Positions 41,974-50,465 of a stretch of 64,000 nt of DNA are shown in pieces (within the stretch, counting starts at the first letter, position 1; every line of letters starts with the position of its first letter). Source of the DNA: Alicyclobacillus tolerans (GTDB taxonomy: Bacteria > Bacillota > Bacilli > Alicyclobacillales > Alicyclobacillaceae); contig NZ_FRAF01000016.1 in the NCBI RefSeq assembly GCF_900142255.1, positions 1-64,000 of the forward strand. Direction: 5' to 3'. A model generated the notes under the pieces. The model had not been told where the DNA came from. It saw only the letters and a program-made list of their open reading frames with translations, and did not search any database. The translations under genes were made by a program, and so were the position numbers.

Positions 41974-43176
41974 ATGATTCGGGCATTGACCACAGCTGCA
42001 GCTGGAATGTTGACTGAAGAACGGCTGCAAGCCGCTCTGGCGAATGATTTGGCTAACTTAAACACGCCAGGATTTAAAGAAATTTTAGGGTCGGCTCGCG
42101 AATATCCAGTAGAAAATCTGTATCAGTCCCAAGATGGGCAATTAATTCAGCCGATTGGGCAGATGGGGACGGGTGTGCTTTTTCAGGAAGGCGTACCGCT
42201 CTGGTCGGAAGGTCAATTGAGCAAAACTGACCGTTCGCTGGATGTAGCCATTCAAGACAATACGCCGCCTGGACCTTATGCGGCTGTAAATTCACCTGGT
42301 GGACAGGCGGTTTCTGTAGCTGGGCCGGTAACTGTAGGGCCGGGGGGACGGCTGACGGTCAATCAGCAACCCTTGGCGGTTCTTAATGCTAGCGGTAAAC
42401 CTGTTCCTGGCTGGTACGCCATTAAGAACCCTCAATATACAGGAACGTCGCTCTATGCCGCAGACGGCATGCCAAACTACGATGCTGCTGGTCAACCTTC
42501 CTATTTGTTTGCAAACGCTCAAGGTCAGGTTCTGGCTGTTCCTGGAACTTTGCAGGCCGCTGGTTTGGCACTCAGAATAGGTACGAGCAACGATATGGGG
42601 CAGCATTCGTTTTATGCGGTTGCCTATACTTCGGCAGATGGTCAATCAGGTGTGGTACTGACCCGAGACGGCCATTTCAGTGTCAATGCACAACACGAGT
42701 TGGTGGATGCTGCCGGGCATCCTATTTTGCCTGTTGGAAGCAATGGAATGCCGATTGTGGGGGCGCGTATCATCATCAATCCAAACTACACAGGTCAGGC
42801 ACTGTTTGCTTCGGATGGACAAGCTGTACGGGATGCTGCCGGTCAGTTGTCTTACACAGTCGTCGGACAAAACGGTCAGTCCGTGACAGGTGCCAAGTTG
42901 GGCACAGTCAATGCGGACGTGACTCAGGTCACGCCGCTCGGAGCGACTGAGTTTGAAGTGGGGGGTAGCTTTGCCACAAACACAGCACTTTCCCATTTGC
43001 AGCCCGGTACAGGAACCTTGATGCCTGGGTATTTGGAAGGCAGCAATGTCAATGCAACTAACGCGCTCGTACAGATGCAGCAAATTCTCAATCTTTATCA
43101 AGCGAATCAGCAAGTTCTCTCTACAGAGAATTCAACACTTGGTGTAGCGGCTGAGGATATCGGTAAGATTCCATAA
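41974..43176 (+). CDS. flhO: Flagellar rod/hook-basal-body protein FlhO with a large insertion
   Basis: A FlgG/FlgF-type rod protein. N-terminal MIRALTTAAAGMLTEE with ANDLANLNTPGFKE and C-terminal ALVQMQQILNLYQANQQVLS are the paired helices of the family. At 400 residues it is much longer than B. subtilis FlhO (about 270). Roughly residues 96-212 are extra and split the usual SLDVAI-GxGFF region. Two similar segments, NPQYTG-SLYAADG-DAAGQ (about 152-183) and NPNYTG-ALFASDG-DAAGQ (about 269-301), suggest internal duplication. The ATG at 41974 follows GCGAGGG. Other flagellar genes are outside the window. Confidence 0.88.
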   Translation: MIRALTTAAAGMLTEERLQAALANDLANLNTPGFKEILGSAREYPVENLYQSQDGQLIQPIGQMGTGVLFQEGVPLWSEGQLSKTDRSLDVAIQDNTPPGPYAAVNSPGGQAVSVAGPVTVGPGGRLTVNQQPLAVLNASGKPVPGWYAIKNPQYTGTSLYAADGMPNYDAAGQPSYLFANAQGQVLAVPGTLQAAGLALRIGTSNDMGQHSFYAVAYTSADGQSGVVLTRDGHFSVNAQHELVDAAGHPILPVGSNGMPIVGARIIINPNYTGQALFASDGQAVRDAAGQLSYTVVGQNGQSVTGAKLGTVNADVTQVTPLGATEFEVGGSFATNTALSHLQPGTGTLMPGYLEGSNVNATNALVQMQQILNLYQANQQVLSTENSTLGVAAEDIGKIP

Positions 43177-43222
43177 TTCTATCCATTCTTCGATAAAATG
43201 TTTGAGAAAGAGGGCTATTTAC

Positions 43223-43999
43223 ATGCAATCCATGTGGACGGGTTTAGATGGTGTCAATGCGGCATCCCAATGGTTAAATGCCATTTCAGGCAACATAGCC
43301 AATCTGGATTCTGTAGGTTATGCCAGCCAGAACGGTTCTTTCGCCGATACATTGACCCGTCAATTGAGTAGTGCGGCTACGGCTCCTTCGGTTGCCAGCC
43401 GGTATACATTGCCTGGATATTGGGGAGGTAGTGGCGCGTACTTTACTCAGCCGGAAATTGATTTTTCCCAAATGCCGCTACAAGCAACGGGGAATACCAT
43501 GGATGCTGCCATTTCAGGGCCGGGTTTCTTTACCGTTCAGTCATTGAGCGGTCAAACTTTACTCACGAAAGCAGGCAATTTCATCTGGAGTAAACAGCCA
43601 AACGGTTCTTTTGCCTTATCGCTACCCGATGGGAGTTTGTTGTTGGATACTCAGCATCAACCCATTATTCAGCCGAATTCCGCTGCAAGCATGAGTATAG
43701 GTAAAGATGGACAAATCTTTTTCAACGGTAAACCGGGACCCAAGCTCAATATTGTCCAAGTGGCGGTTCCCAGTCAAAGTTTGATTCCGCAAAGCAATGA
43801 CACATACGCCATTGCGCAAGGATGGAAAGCCATACCTTCCCCTCAATCGACGGTTCTACAAGGGTATCTAAGCCAGAGTAATGTCAACATTACAAATGAA
43901 TTGGTCAAGTTGATGCAAGCTCAAGAGCTTTACAGTCTAAACGCTCAAAGTTTAAAGATGTCCAATCAAATGATGGGGATTGCGAATACGATTTTGTAA
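43223..43999 (+). CDS. flhP: Flagellar rod/hook-basal-body protein FlhP
   Basis: A 258-residue FlgG-type protein of normal length. The N-terminal SMWTGLDGVNAASQWLNAISGNIANLDSVGY and C-terminal NELVKLMQAQELYSLNAQSL helices frame the D1 region with MDAAISGPGFFTVQS. The ATG at 43223 has AGAAAGAGGG upstream. It follows flhO by 46 bases, the B. subtilis order. It may form the distal rod or a secreted cap-like part. Confidence 0.92.
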   Translation: MQSMWTGLDGVNAASQWLNAISGNIANLDSVGYASQNGSFADTLTRQLSSAATAPSVASRYTLPGYWGGSGAYFTQPEIDFSQMPLQATGNTMDAAISGPGFFTVQSLSGQTLLTKAGNFIWSKQPNGSFALSLPDGSLLLDTQHQPIIQPNSAASMSIGKDGQIFFNGKPGPKLNIVQVAVPSQSLIPQSNDTYAIAQGWKAIPSPQSTVLQGYLSQSNVNITNELVKLMQAQELYSLNAQSLKMSNQMMGIANTIL

Positions 44000-44076
44000 G
44001 CGCCAGATTCACAACCGTTTCATGATGCATCTCCCACATCTGGCGCGTGGTAATCCTTCGTGAGATCGACTCTGCA

Positions 44077-44113
44077 CTGCACAGTGTTCCTAAAGACGCT
44101 GTGCAGATTTTTC
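44077..44113 (+). terminator. Terminator after flhP
   Basis: CTGCACAG (44077-44084) pairs with CTGTGCAG (44099-44106) and is followed by ATTTTTC. A second inverted repeat directly after the flhP stop, GCGCCAGAT (44000-44008) with ATCTGGCGC (44038-44046), has a long loop and no T-tract. Confidence 0.75.
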
Positions 44114-44132
44114 TTTTGCCATTCATGCTCAT

Positions 44133-44161
44133 TTAAATTGGAGCTGGTAGTCCAGTATAAT
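44133..44161 (+). promoter_or_regulatory. Possible promoter for the phosphatidyltransferase gene
   Basis: A perfect TATAAT at 44156-44161 with a weak TTAAAT at 44133-44138 (17-base spacer), in an AT-rich stretch just after the flhP terminator. Confidence 0.45.
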
Positions 44162-44255
44162 AAACATTGTGGGTAGGGGTTTTGGGGTGGCAGCGTGGGT
44201 TGACTGAAGGAATCTATACACTCATAAAATAGCCCAGAAAGCAGGGGGCGAAACA

Positions 44256-44795
44256 TTGTATTTTCCGAATCTATTAACCATCTTGCGGCTTGTTTTAATT
44301 CCGGTTTATCTATGGGCGTTCTATGCAACGCCAAGTTCACATAAAGTAGGCGCATTGTGCATTTTGCTTTTGGCTGGTCTCACAGACATACTGGACGGTT
44401 ATCTGGCACGCAGGTTCCACTGGCAAACCCAAGCAGGACAATTGCTCGATCCGCTTGCAGATAAGCTGATGATGCTGGCTGTGCTGTTCTCGTTGCTGGA
44501 TACGAATCGTATACCCTGGCTTGTAGCTGGGTTACTCATCTTGCGCGATGCCGTCATGATTCTGGGTGCCGCCTACTTTTATTTTCAAGGGAAACGTGCG
44601 GTTCCCAGAGCCAACGTGGGTGGGAAAGCGACTACCTTGTTTTATTACATCACCATTTGTTCCGTCATTCTTGCTTGGCCCACCCACGCTGTCACCTATG
44701 TCTTGCTCTGGCTAACCGTAATGCTGTCTTACGCGGCCATGTTGGTCTATTTACTGAGAATGGAAATCATCAACGTGAGGCGCCGGGTTTTTTAA
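44256..44795 (+). CDS. pgsA: CDP-alcohol phosphatidyltransferase (PgsA-like)
   Basis: A 179-residue integral membrane enzyme with about six helices. The CDP-alcohol signature D-x2-DG-x2-AR-x8-G-x3-D-x3-D is complete (DILDGYLARR through GQLLDPLADK). It most likely makes phosphatidylglycerol-phosphate from CDP-diacylglycerol and glycerol-3-phosphate; a two-substrate cardiolipin synthase of the same fold cannot be excluded. TTG at 44256 has AGGGGGCGAAA upstream. It is a single gene; a small leftward ORF overlaps its last 26 bases. Confidence 0.88.
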   Translation: MYFPNLLTILRLVLIPVYLWAFYATPSSHKVGALCILLLAGLTDILDGYLARRFHWQTQAGQLLDPLADKLMMLAVLFSLLDTNRIPWLVAGLLILRDAVMILGAAYFYFQGKRAVPRANVGGKATTLFYYITICSVILAWPTHAVTYVLLWLTVMLSYAAMLVYLLRMEIINVRRRVF

Positions 44796-44913
44796 GGTTG
44801 CGCAAATATCCCATGGCTGCAGCAAAAGCTGCTGCTCGCTCAGGTACACCTTGATGGATCAATTGGTGAGCGGTTTCTTGAATCACTTTGCCCATGTCAG
44901 GACGTTGTTGCAT
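44770..44913 (-). CDS. Small hypothetical protein overlapping the pgsA 3' end
   Basis: ATG at 44913 with ACGGGGGAC upstream opens 47 codons beginning MQQRPDMGKVIQE; the rest is alanine-rich and helical, ending LKKPGASR. Not recognised. It lies on the strand of the coiled-coil cluster, about 270 bases downstream of it. Coding is plausible from the ribosome site and amphipathic composition, but the overlap with pgsA and the short length keep it uncertain. Confidence 0.35.
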   Translation of the reverse strand: MQQRPDMGKVIQETAHQLIHQGVPERAAAFAAAMGYLRNLKKPGASR

Positions 44914-45051
44914 GACCCAGTCCCCCGTTTCTCGGCGTTTTCTGCGCTGTTTTCCTTCTCTTCTTGGAAACTGTGACGCACCGCTTAAAAAGGTAGCGAG
45001 CGTGCATCTAAAGCCGCCGTAAAACAGTCAGCAACCTGCAGTTATACAACT

Positions 45052-45152
45052 GGCACTGCCCAAGCGCTGTAGTCTGCATATGCAACAGAACAGACGTCTT
45101 GAGGCAGTGCCTATTGCTAAGCCCAAACTACAGGCGCTGATTTTATAGTGCC
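45052..45152. other. Intergenic region with two mutually exclusive stems
   Basis: GGCACTGCC-CAAG (45052-45064) can pair with CTTG-A-GGCAGTGCC (45098-45111), enclosing a GTCTG/CAGAC stem. Alternatively GGCACT (45052-45057) pairs with AGTGCC (45147-45152) together with AGCGC-TGTAGT (45063-45073) and ACTACAGGCGCT (45127-45138). The same bases take part in both folds, as in switch-type RNAs. It lies between the last coiled-coil gene and the small ORF. Strand and function are unknown; the 44914-45187 gap shows nothing else. Confidence 0.45.
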
Positions 45153-45187
45153 CATCGTTTTACAAATTATGTTTCATTCACTCAGAA

Positions 45188-45721
45188 TTAGGGCAATAAA
45201 CTCAAAGCTTGCAGGCGTCGATTGATATTTTGCAAATGTGCCACAGACTGTGCGGTGATTCTGTTCAACATCAAAACCGATCCATCTTCGTTGTCAGCAG
45301 TGGCAGCTGATGCTGAAGATACGGAGAGTAAGTTTTGATTTAGACTGCCAATCGTGTTCAAATGTTGACCCACTTCCAGTGTGACGTTATTTAAGGTTCC
45401 GAAATTACCCAAAATAGAGAGTTCCTCTTGGCCGATGATAGACAAATGCTGGTTCATGCCATCAATATTCAGCACAGTTTGCTGTTCCGATTGCTCAATT
45501 TGTTGCAAAGAAGTCGAGATATTTACCAGTGGAGTCAATGCGTCTGCAGTTTTTTCCACAACCGGAATGGTTGCAGCTATAGATTGGCGTATAGTGGCCA
45601 TGGTCGTATTCATTTGTCCTTGAATTTGCGTTTGCTCGGCTAAGCTAGCACCAAGCATTCCCAATCCGCAGAGTGCAGCGGCAAACTTGATGATAAACGC
45701 CGCATGCCATCCTTTTACCAT
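45188..45721 (-). CDS. Membrane-anchored coiled-coil protein, fifth gene of the acyl-CoA synthetase cluster
   Basis: 177 residues: one N-terminal hydrophobic segment (about 7-28) and an extracytoplasmic region of Thr/Asn/Gln/Leu/Ser-rich heptad-like sequence with few charges (SLQQIEQSEQQTVLNIDG, LNTIGSLNQNLLSVSS). No family recognised. It resembles the other small proteins of the cluster in layout and composition, and methyl-accepting-type coiled coils in texture, but has no signalling domain. It lies 36 bases after the previous gene on the same strand. Confidence 0.78.
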   Translation of the reverse strand: MVKGWHAAFIIKFAAALCGLGMLGASLAEQTQIQGQMNTTMATIRQSIAATIPVVEKTADALTPLVNISTSLQQIEQSEQQTVLNIDGMNQHLSIIGQEELSILGNFGTLNNVTLEVGQHLNTIGSLNQNLLSVSSASAATADNEDGSVLMLNRITAQSVAHLQNINRRLQALSLLP

Positions 45722-45757
45722 CGCCTTTCACTCCTCTCTTCGGTTTCTACTCGCGTC

Positions 45758-46720
45758 TTAACCTAACAGTCCTGAGAGTAGACCGCTTAGACCCGAACCT
45801 GTACTTGAACTTGAAGATGCAGATGACCCTGTCGTCTGATTTTCTTGCGAACTTGCTCCTGATGGGCTGCTATTCTGACTGTTGTTGTTCAAACTGCTCA
45901 TACCTTTACCAAGGCTGCTCAGTAGTCCGCCTGCGCCCTTGCCAAGGCCACCTGTGGAAGCAAGGGATTGACCCAGTGAGGATGTAGCGTTACCGAGTGA
46001 TGAAACCGTGCCACCCAATGCTTTGCTGACGGGCGCAGTCACTCCGCCAAGGGGTGATTTTTGCAACAGGTTAGGGAGTTGGCTAAGCAATGTATGAAGT
46101 TGACCAAACAGGCGAAATTCCGTCAGTGATTGCTGCAGGGCAGCCAGCAGGGTGTTTAACTGCTGATTTAATTCGGCCGATCCGTTCGTAGCAGTTTGCA
46201 AAGCTCCTAGTAGTTGTTGCAAACTGTTGGCGTTTTGAGTGAGCGTACCAATCATGCTTCCGCTTGCAAGAGATAAATGTTCAGTCAATTGGTCATTCGT
46301 ACGTTCTTTGGAGAGAATTTGTTGCATCAGTTGGACACCGTGTTGAGTCAGTTGTTGTTGTGTATTTAAAGCAGCGCTCAATTGTTGTCCGGTGTTCGTT
46401 TGTTCCTGGAGAATTTCAACTTGTGTGGGCAAAAGAGACAGTCGCTGATCGACCAATCCCACGCGTGATTTTAAATCAGCAGAACGATTCACAATCTGAC
46501 CTGTGGTTCCATCCAGTTGATGGACAAGTGTAATCAAATTCTTTTGCGCCGCGTCTTTCACTTGGCCGCCGCCGTAAGCAAATCCACCTGCGAAGGTGGC
46601 TAAGCAGGCCAGACCAACAGCGCCTTTAAGCAACAACGGTTTGAATGCGGCCAATGCGCCTTTTGTGGGCGTTGCTTCGGAAACACCCTGTGGCAGCAGA
46701 GGGGCGGGCTGTGTGCTCAT
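45758..46720 (-). CDS. Membrane-anchored coiled-coil protein with low-complexity tail, fourth gene of the cluster
   Basis: 320 residues: a short cytosolic tail, one transmembrane segment (about 32-50), a Gln/Leu/Thr-rich coiled-coil domain (about 55-205), then a Gly/Ser/Leu low-complexity tail with repeated LGxGxGxLLSSLG-like units and a serine run, ending GLSGLLSGLLG. Not recognised. The ATG at 46720 has GAGGAGG upstream. The flexible hydrophobic tail could be a wall-crossing or self-assembling element; this is speculation. Confidence 0.78.
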   Translation of the reverse strand: MSTQPAPLLPQGVSEATPTKGALAAFKPLLLKGAVGLACLATFAGGFAYGGGQVKDAAQKNLITLVHQLDGTTGQIVNRSADLKSRVGLVDQRLSLLPTQVEILQEQTNTGQQLSAALNTQQQLTQHGVQLMQQILSKERTNDQLTEHLSLASGSMIGTLTQNANSLQQLLGALQTATNGSAELNQQLNTLLAALQQSLTEFRLFGQLHTLLSQLPNLLQKSPLGGVTAPVSKALGGTVSSLGNATSSLGQSLASTGGLGKGAGGLLSSLGKGMSSLNNNSQNSSPSGASSQENQTTGSSASSSSSTGSGLSGLLSGLLG

Positions 46721-46736
46721 AGAAAAACCTCCTCTA

Positions 46737-47255
46737 TCAGGGAATCATCGATGTTTTAGCGTCCATTTGTTGCAGGTTTTGATTAATCGCCTGTTCACTC
46801 GCTGTCATGCTTTGCAGCCGTGCGTTAGCGTCTTCATTCGTAGTTTGTAGTTGCTGCAATACACCAAGTAATAAAGCGGCATTTTTCGAAATTTGCGCTG
46901 TCTCTCCATTCGCGCCGCCTACACGGTTAGAAATTTGCTCAATGCTGGTATCAATTTGGCCGACAGTGTTAGCCAACTGGTTGAGTCCAGCATTCATGCT
47001 GCCAGTCAAGCTGACAATCGGAGCAAGTTGTTGCTGGAGTGCAGCAGTACTCGTTTCCAACGTCTGCAAGCCGCCAAGTCCTCCTTTTAATTGCACTGAC
47101 AACGATTCCGCCTTGGCCACTCGTTCTTTCAAGACTATCGCTTTATGAGCCATCTCTTTTTGTAAATGCACATCATAAAAACCATTGACACCGAGCGCCA
47201 ACAAACCTAAAGGAGCAATAATGCTAGCCAGTTTCGTAATGACAGCACTTTTCAT
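46737..47255 (-). CDS. Membrane-anchored coiled-coil protein, third gene of the cluster
   Basis: 172 residues: N-terminal transmembrane segment (about 9-28), a short charged helix (KEMAHKAIVLKERVAKAE), then repeated Leu/Gln/Asn heptads (GLNQLANTVGQIDTSIEQIS). It overlaps the preceding gene by four bases, so production of the two proteins is coupled. Not recognised beyond the shared architecture. Confidence 0.78.
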   Translation of the reverse strand: MKSAVITKLASIIAPLGLLALGVNGFYDVHLQKEMAHKAIVLKERVAKAESLSVQLKGGLGGLQTLETSTAALQQQLAPIVSLTGSMNAGLNQLANTVGQIDTSIEQISNRVGGANGETAQISKNAALLLGVLQQLQTTNEDANARLQSMTASEQAINQNLQQMDAKTSMIP

Positions 47256-47758
47256 GGCGACACCTCCGGCACTTTTTGGTTCATCGTCTGAGTAGCCGTT
47301 TCTATTTGTGATAAATTGCTGGCGTCTTGACCCAGTACTTGGTCGAGTGATGCAACAGATTGTTGCATTTGTTGGGCTGCCTCAGTAATGGCCAACAGAT
47401 TCGCGTTGACTTTTGCAAGTGTGGCAGCGCTCTCTCCCGTTGGACTCATCATGGCCTGGTTAATCGCGAGTACATCGCTGTTCAGTTGATTAATGCGTAC
47501 AATATTGTCGTGAATCGCACCCGTTTCAGTGACAGTTGCTTCAATACGCTGTGTCATTTTCTCCGCCGTTTGTACGAGCAGCGGCAAACTTTTGTTTTTG
47601 GTCACAATTTCTTGCTCGGCAATTACCAATTGTTGAGTAGAGCGCAAACTGGAATTGAGTCCAAGGTTTAAACGAGTCAGTTGGACAGTGGTCGGCAACA
47701 TCACGCCAAGCACTGCCAGAATAGCCACTGTCCCACTGCCAGCAAGCCATGTTTTCAT
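47252..47758 (-). CDS. Membrane-anchored coiled-coil protein, second gene of the cluster
   Basis: 168 residues: transmembrane segment at about 8-28, then a coiled-coil region (ATVTETGAIHDNIVRINQLN, MQQSVASLDQVLGQDASNL). It starts 21 bases after the acyl-CoA synthetase fusion and overlaps the next gene. Its ectodomain is similar in length and composition to the C-terminal extension of the synthetase. No known family recognised. Confidence 0.78.
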   Translation of the reverse strand: MKTWLAGSGTVAILAVLGVMLPTTVQLTRLNLGLNSSLRSTQQLVIAEQEIVTKNKSLPLLVQTAEKMTQRIEATVTETGAIHDNIVRINQLNSDVLAINQAMMSPTGESAATLAKVNANLLAITEAAQQMQQSVASLDQVLGQDASNLSQIETATQTMNQKVPEVSP

Positions 47759-47779
47759 CAGCGAATCCCTCGCTTTCTC

Positions 47780-50251
47780 TTAAGGCATTTCGTTCGCCAA
47801 TTGTTGGCTGTCAGCTTTGGCTGTATTCAACTTTCCGCCCATTTCTTGATTGATCTCGTTCAAACGGGCGGCCGTTTGTCTGAGCTCCTGCGTCAATTCG
47901 TTCATTTGCGAAAGTGCATGGTTCTGGCTGGAACTGTTAGCAGCTATATTCAGCAAATTGCCGTGAATGGAGTTGGCGTATTGTCCAAAGCTGTTGCTTA
48001 AATTGACTTCCTGCAAACTCAGTCCATTCAGGCACTGTAAAGTTTTGTCTTCTTTTCCAATGCCTTGATACAATCCACCGAGTTGCTGATTCATCACTGC
48101 AGAAGCTCCCGATAACGTTCCTGCTTTATCCATCTCTTTGACAATCTGCGCGTTGTTCTGGCTGATCCCGTTGTTATGTGTTTGTATTTGAGAGAGCGTG
48201 TGGCCAATGTTCAGTTCATCCGACAATTTCTTGACGTTTTGCGGATGCGTAGCAGCTAGCGCAATTCCACTCGCTACAACGAGTGCTCCGAGCGTCCCGC
48301 CTCCTATGAAAAGTGCGCGTCGCAAGCGGCTTCGAGTGGCTGGTTTGGAGTTTTCTTGCGCCGGTTCTTTATCTTCAATGGCATCGGTTTCTATCCAATG
48401 GGCAGTACCGTCAGTTGTGTCGTGATGCTCACTGTCGTCACCGTCCCCCGTCTGGCCGCCGCTGCCAATCAGTAAGACATCTTTGCTGGGGGAATGGTAC
48501 ATCCGTTCAATTTCTTGTTCGTAGCGCATAGTCAAGAGACGTGACTTGACTTTCAAAGTAGGAGTTAATTCTCCGCTTTCCATGGAGAAGGGTTGACGCA
48601 ATAACAGTGCTCGTTTGGGACGCTCGAAGGCGGCAAATGGAGCAACCGCTTTCACAATCTCCGCGTCCAGCCATGCCAGTACATCGGGGCGTTGAAGAAG
48701 TGCTGTTGTGTTGCCGTCAGAAACATCGTCAAAACGAGTTTTCAATACCTCAAAGTCTGGTACCAGCAGGCAGGTAACATAAGGCTTGCCGTCGCCAATC
48801 AGAACTGCGTCCGAAACTGCTGGACTAAGTGTCAAAGCGTTTTCAATCGGAAACGGAGCGACATTTTTGCCCGTTGCCAGTACCAAGATATTTTTTTTGC
48901 GATCCACAATGCGAATATAGCCGTCTATGATTTCGGCGAGATCGCCCGTATGGAGCCATCCTTCTTCGTCAATCGTCTCTTCAGTGGCTTCTGGCTGGCG
49001 ATAATAGCCCTGCATTACGTTTGGACCGCGCACTAAAAGCTCACCGTCTTCAGCCAATCTTACTTCTACGCCGGGAATAGGTTTGCCCACAAAACCTGGC
49101 CGTGCATCTTCAAGCGGATTGACGGCAATAACGGGCGCAGTTTCTGTCATACCGTAACCTTCTACAATAGGAATACCAGCGCGGCTAAAAAATTTCGCAA
49201 TGTTGCTGGCTAAGCCAGCACCACCAGACACTACAAGGCGCATTTGCCCGCCTAAAGCGCTGCGAATTTTGCTGTAGACCAGTTTATCAACTACTTTATG
49301 AGCCAAAGGTGAAGGACGCTCACCCATTCCTTTTTCCAGTAACGGACGCACCGCTTTAGGAGCATGTTCGAGATTTTCCAGAATGCCTGCATACACTTTC
49401 TCCAAAAGGCGCGGTACAGTAACCAGAATAGAAGGGCGAATTTCGAGCAAGTTATCACGAATGGTGTCAATGGATTCCGCGTAGGCTATGGATGCACCAA
49501 ACAGTAACGGCGTAAACAAACCGACTGTTCGTTCGAATATGTGGGACAAAGGGAGATAAGAAAGAGCTTTATCCTCTGGATAGACTGGCACCACACGTGT
49601 AATCGCTTTCACATTGCTGATCAAATTTTGGTGAGTCAGCATCACGCCTTTCGGCTGGCCAGATGTGCCTGATGTGTGGACAATGGTGGCCAGCGCGCTG
49701 GATGGGATGTTGGGGAAAATTTCTTGCGGTGGACGTGGTTGCGCAATAGGGCTTTGTGATGCAGCTAAACGTTGTTGACCATGGTTTTGTAACGCTTTTA
49801 GAGCGTAGAGTGGAAAGCTTGATGGAAAACGGGCGAGTCCGAGATCTTCCAGCAGTACCGTACCTTCCAGACCTTCAGGAAGATGATTTTCTTCATCCAT
49901 CAGTTTCTCTAAAAGTTTCCAATGTCCAACGAGCAGAAAACGTGCTTCAGCGTTTTGTAAAATGTACGTCACGGCATCGCGAGGCAACGTAGGATAAATG
50001 GGAGCCACAACTGCGCCAATGGCCATGCAGGCGAAATCACAGATAGCCCAATCTGGACTGCTTTCCGCCCAAAGTGCCACTTTATCGCCTTCGCGTACTC
50101 CGATTTCCTGCAAGCCGGCAGCGGTAGCGAGAATTTTCTCCCACAACTGCTCATAGGTCAGCGCTACGTATTGGCCATTAACTTTATGCTGCATGGCTAC
50201 TCGTTCTCTGTGTGTCTCTACGGATGCTTCCAACATTTCTACCAGATTCAA
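47780..50251 (-). CDS. Long-chain acyl-CoA synthetase fused to a membrane anchor and extracytoplasmic coiled coil
   Basis: 823 residues. Residues 1 to about 595 are an FAA1/FadD15-type AMP-forming ligase that activates fatty acids to acyl-CoA: P-loop HTSGTSGQPKG (192-202), GYGMTET (365-371), TGDL (near 435) and catalytic Lys near 567 in TPTLKVKSR. An acidic linker (about 600-640) leads to RSRLRR, a transmembrane helix (about 645-667) and ~155 residues of Asn/Gln/Ser-rich coiled coil predicted outside the cell. TTG at 50251 has GGGGGGA six bases upstream; the frame is open to 50329. The extension is not normal for the family and resembles the next four genes. Confidence 0.9.
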   Translation of the reverse strand: MNLVEMLEASVETHRERVAMQHKVNGQYVALTYEQLWEKILATAAGLQEIGVREGDKVALWAESSPDWAICDFACMAIGAVVAPIYPTLPRDAVTYILQNAEARFLLVGHWKLLEKLMDEENHLPEGLEGTVLLEDLGLARFPSSFPLYALKALQNHGQQRLAASQSPIAQPRPPQEIFPNIPSSALATIVHTSGTSGQPKGVMLTHQNLISNVKAITRVVPVYPEDKALSYLPLSHIFERTVGLFTPLLFGASIAYAESIDTIRDNLLEIRPSILVTVPRLLEKVYAGILENLEHAPKAVRPLLEKGMGERPSPLAHKVVDKLVYSKIRSALGGQMRLVVSGGAGLASNIAKFFSRAGIPIVEGYGMTETAPVIAVNPLEDARPGFVGKPIPGVEVRLAEDGELLVRGPNVMQGYYRQPEATEETIDEEGWLHTGDLAEIIDGYIRIVDRKKNILVLATGKNVAPFPIENALTLSPAVSDAVLIGDGKPYVTCLLVPDFEVLKTRFDDVSDGNTTALLQRPDVLAWLDAEIVKAVAPFAAFERPKRALLLRQPFSMESGELTPTLKVKSRLLTMRYEQEIERMYHSPSKDVLLIGSGGQTGDGDDSEHHDTTDGTAHWIETDAIEDKEPAQENSKPATRSRLRRALFIGGGTLGALVVASGIALAATHPQNVKKLSDELNIGHTLSQIQTHNNGISQNNAQIVKEMDKAGTLSGASAVMNQQLGGLYQGIGKEDKTLQCLNGLSLQEVNLSNSFGQYANSIHGNLLNIAANSSSQNHALSQMNELTQELRQTAARLNEINQEMGGKLNTAKADSQQLANEMP

Positions 50252-50465
50252 AACCAATCCCCCCCAGAATGGCAGATGCTGAACTTGGTATAGATATGAA
50301 GTCAGGCAAAGATAGTGACAATTCGTCAATAAACGGATTCGCTTTAGATCTTTCTTTTACGGGGGTTATCCACTAAATTTTCAAAACATTTTATCACATC
50401 TTTCAGTGGACGTCTAAACTTGTTGTTTACCGTATGCAAAGTTTCTTTTATTCATATCTGCCTTC

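Noticed and set aside
45052-45152. A cobalamin riboswitch, because GGCACTGCC recalls the B12-box region.
   Set aside because: The other conserved blocks of the B12 riboswitch are missing and no cobalamin gene follows.
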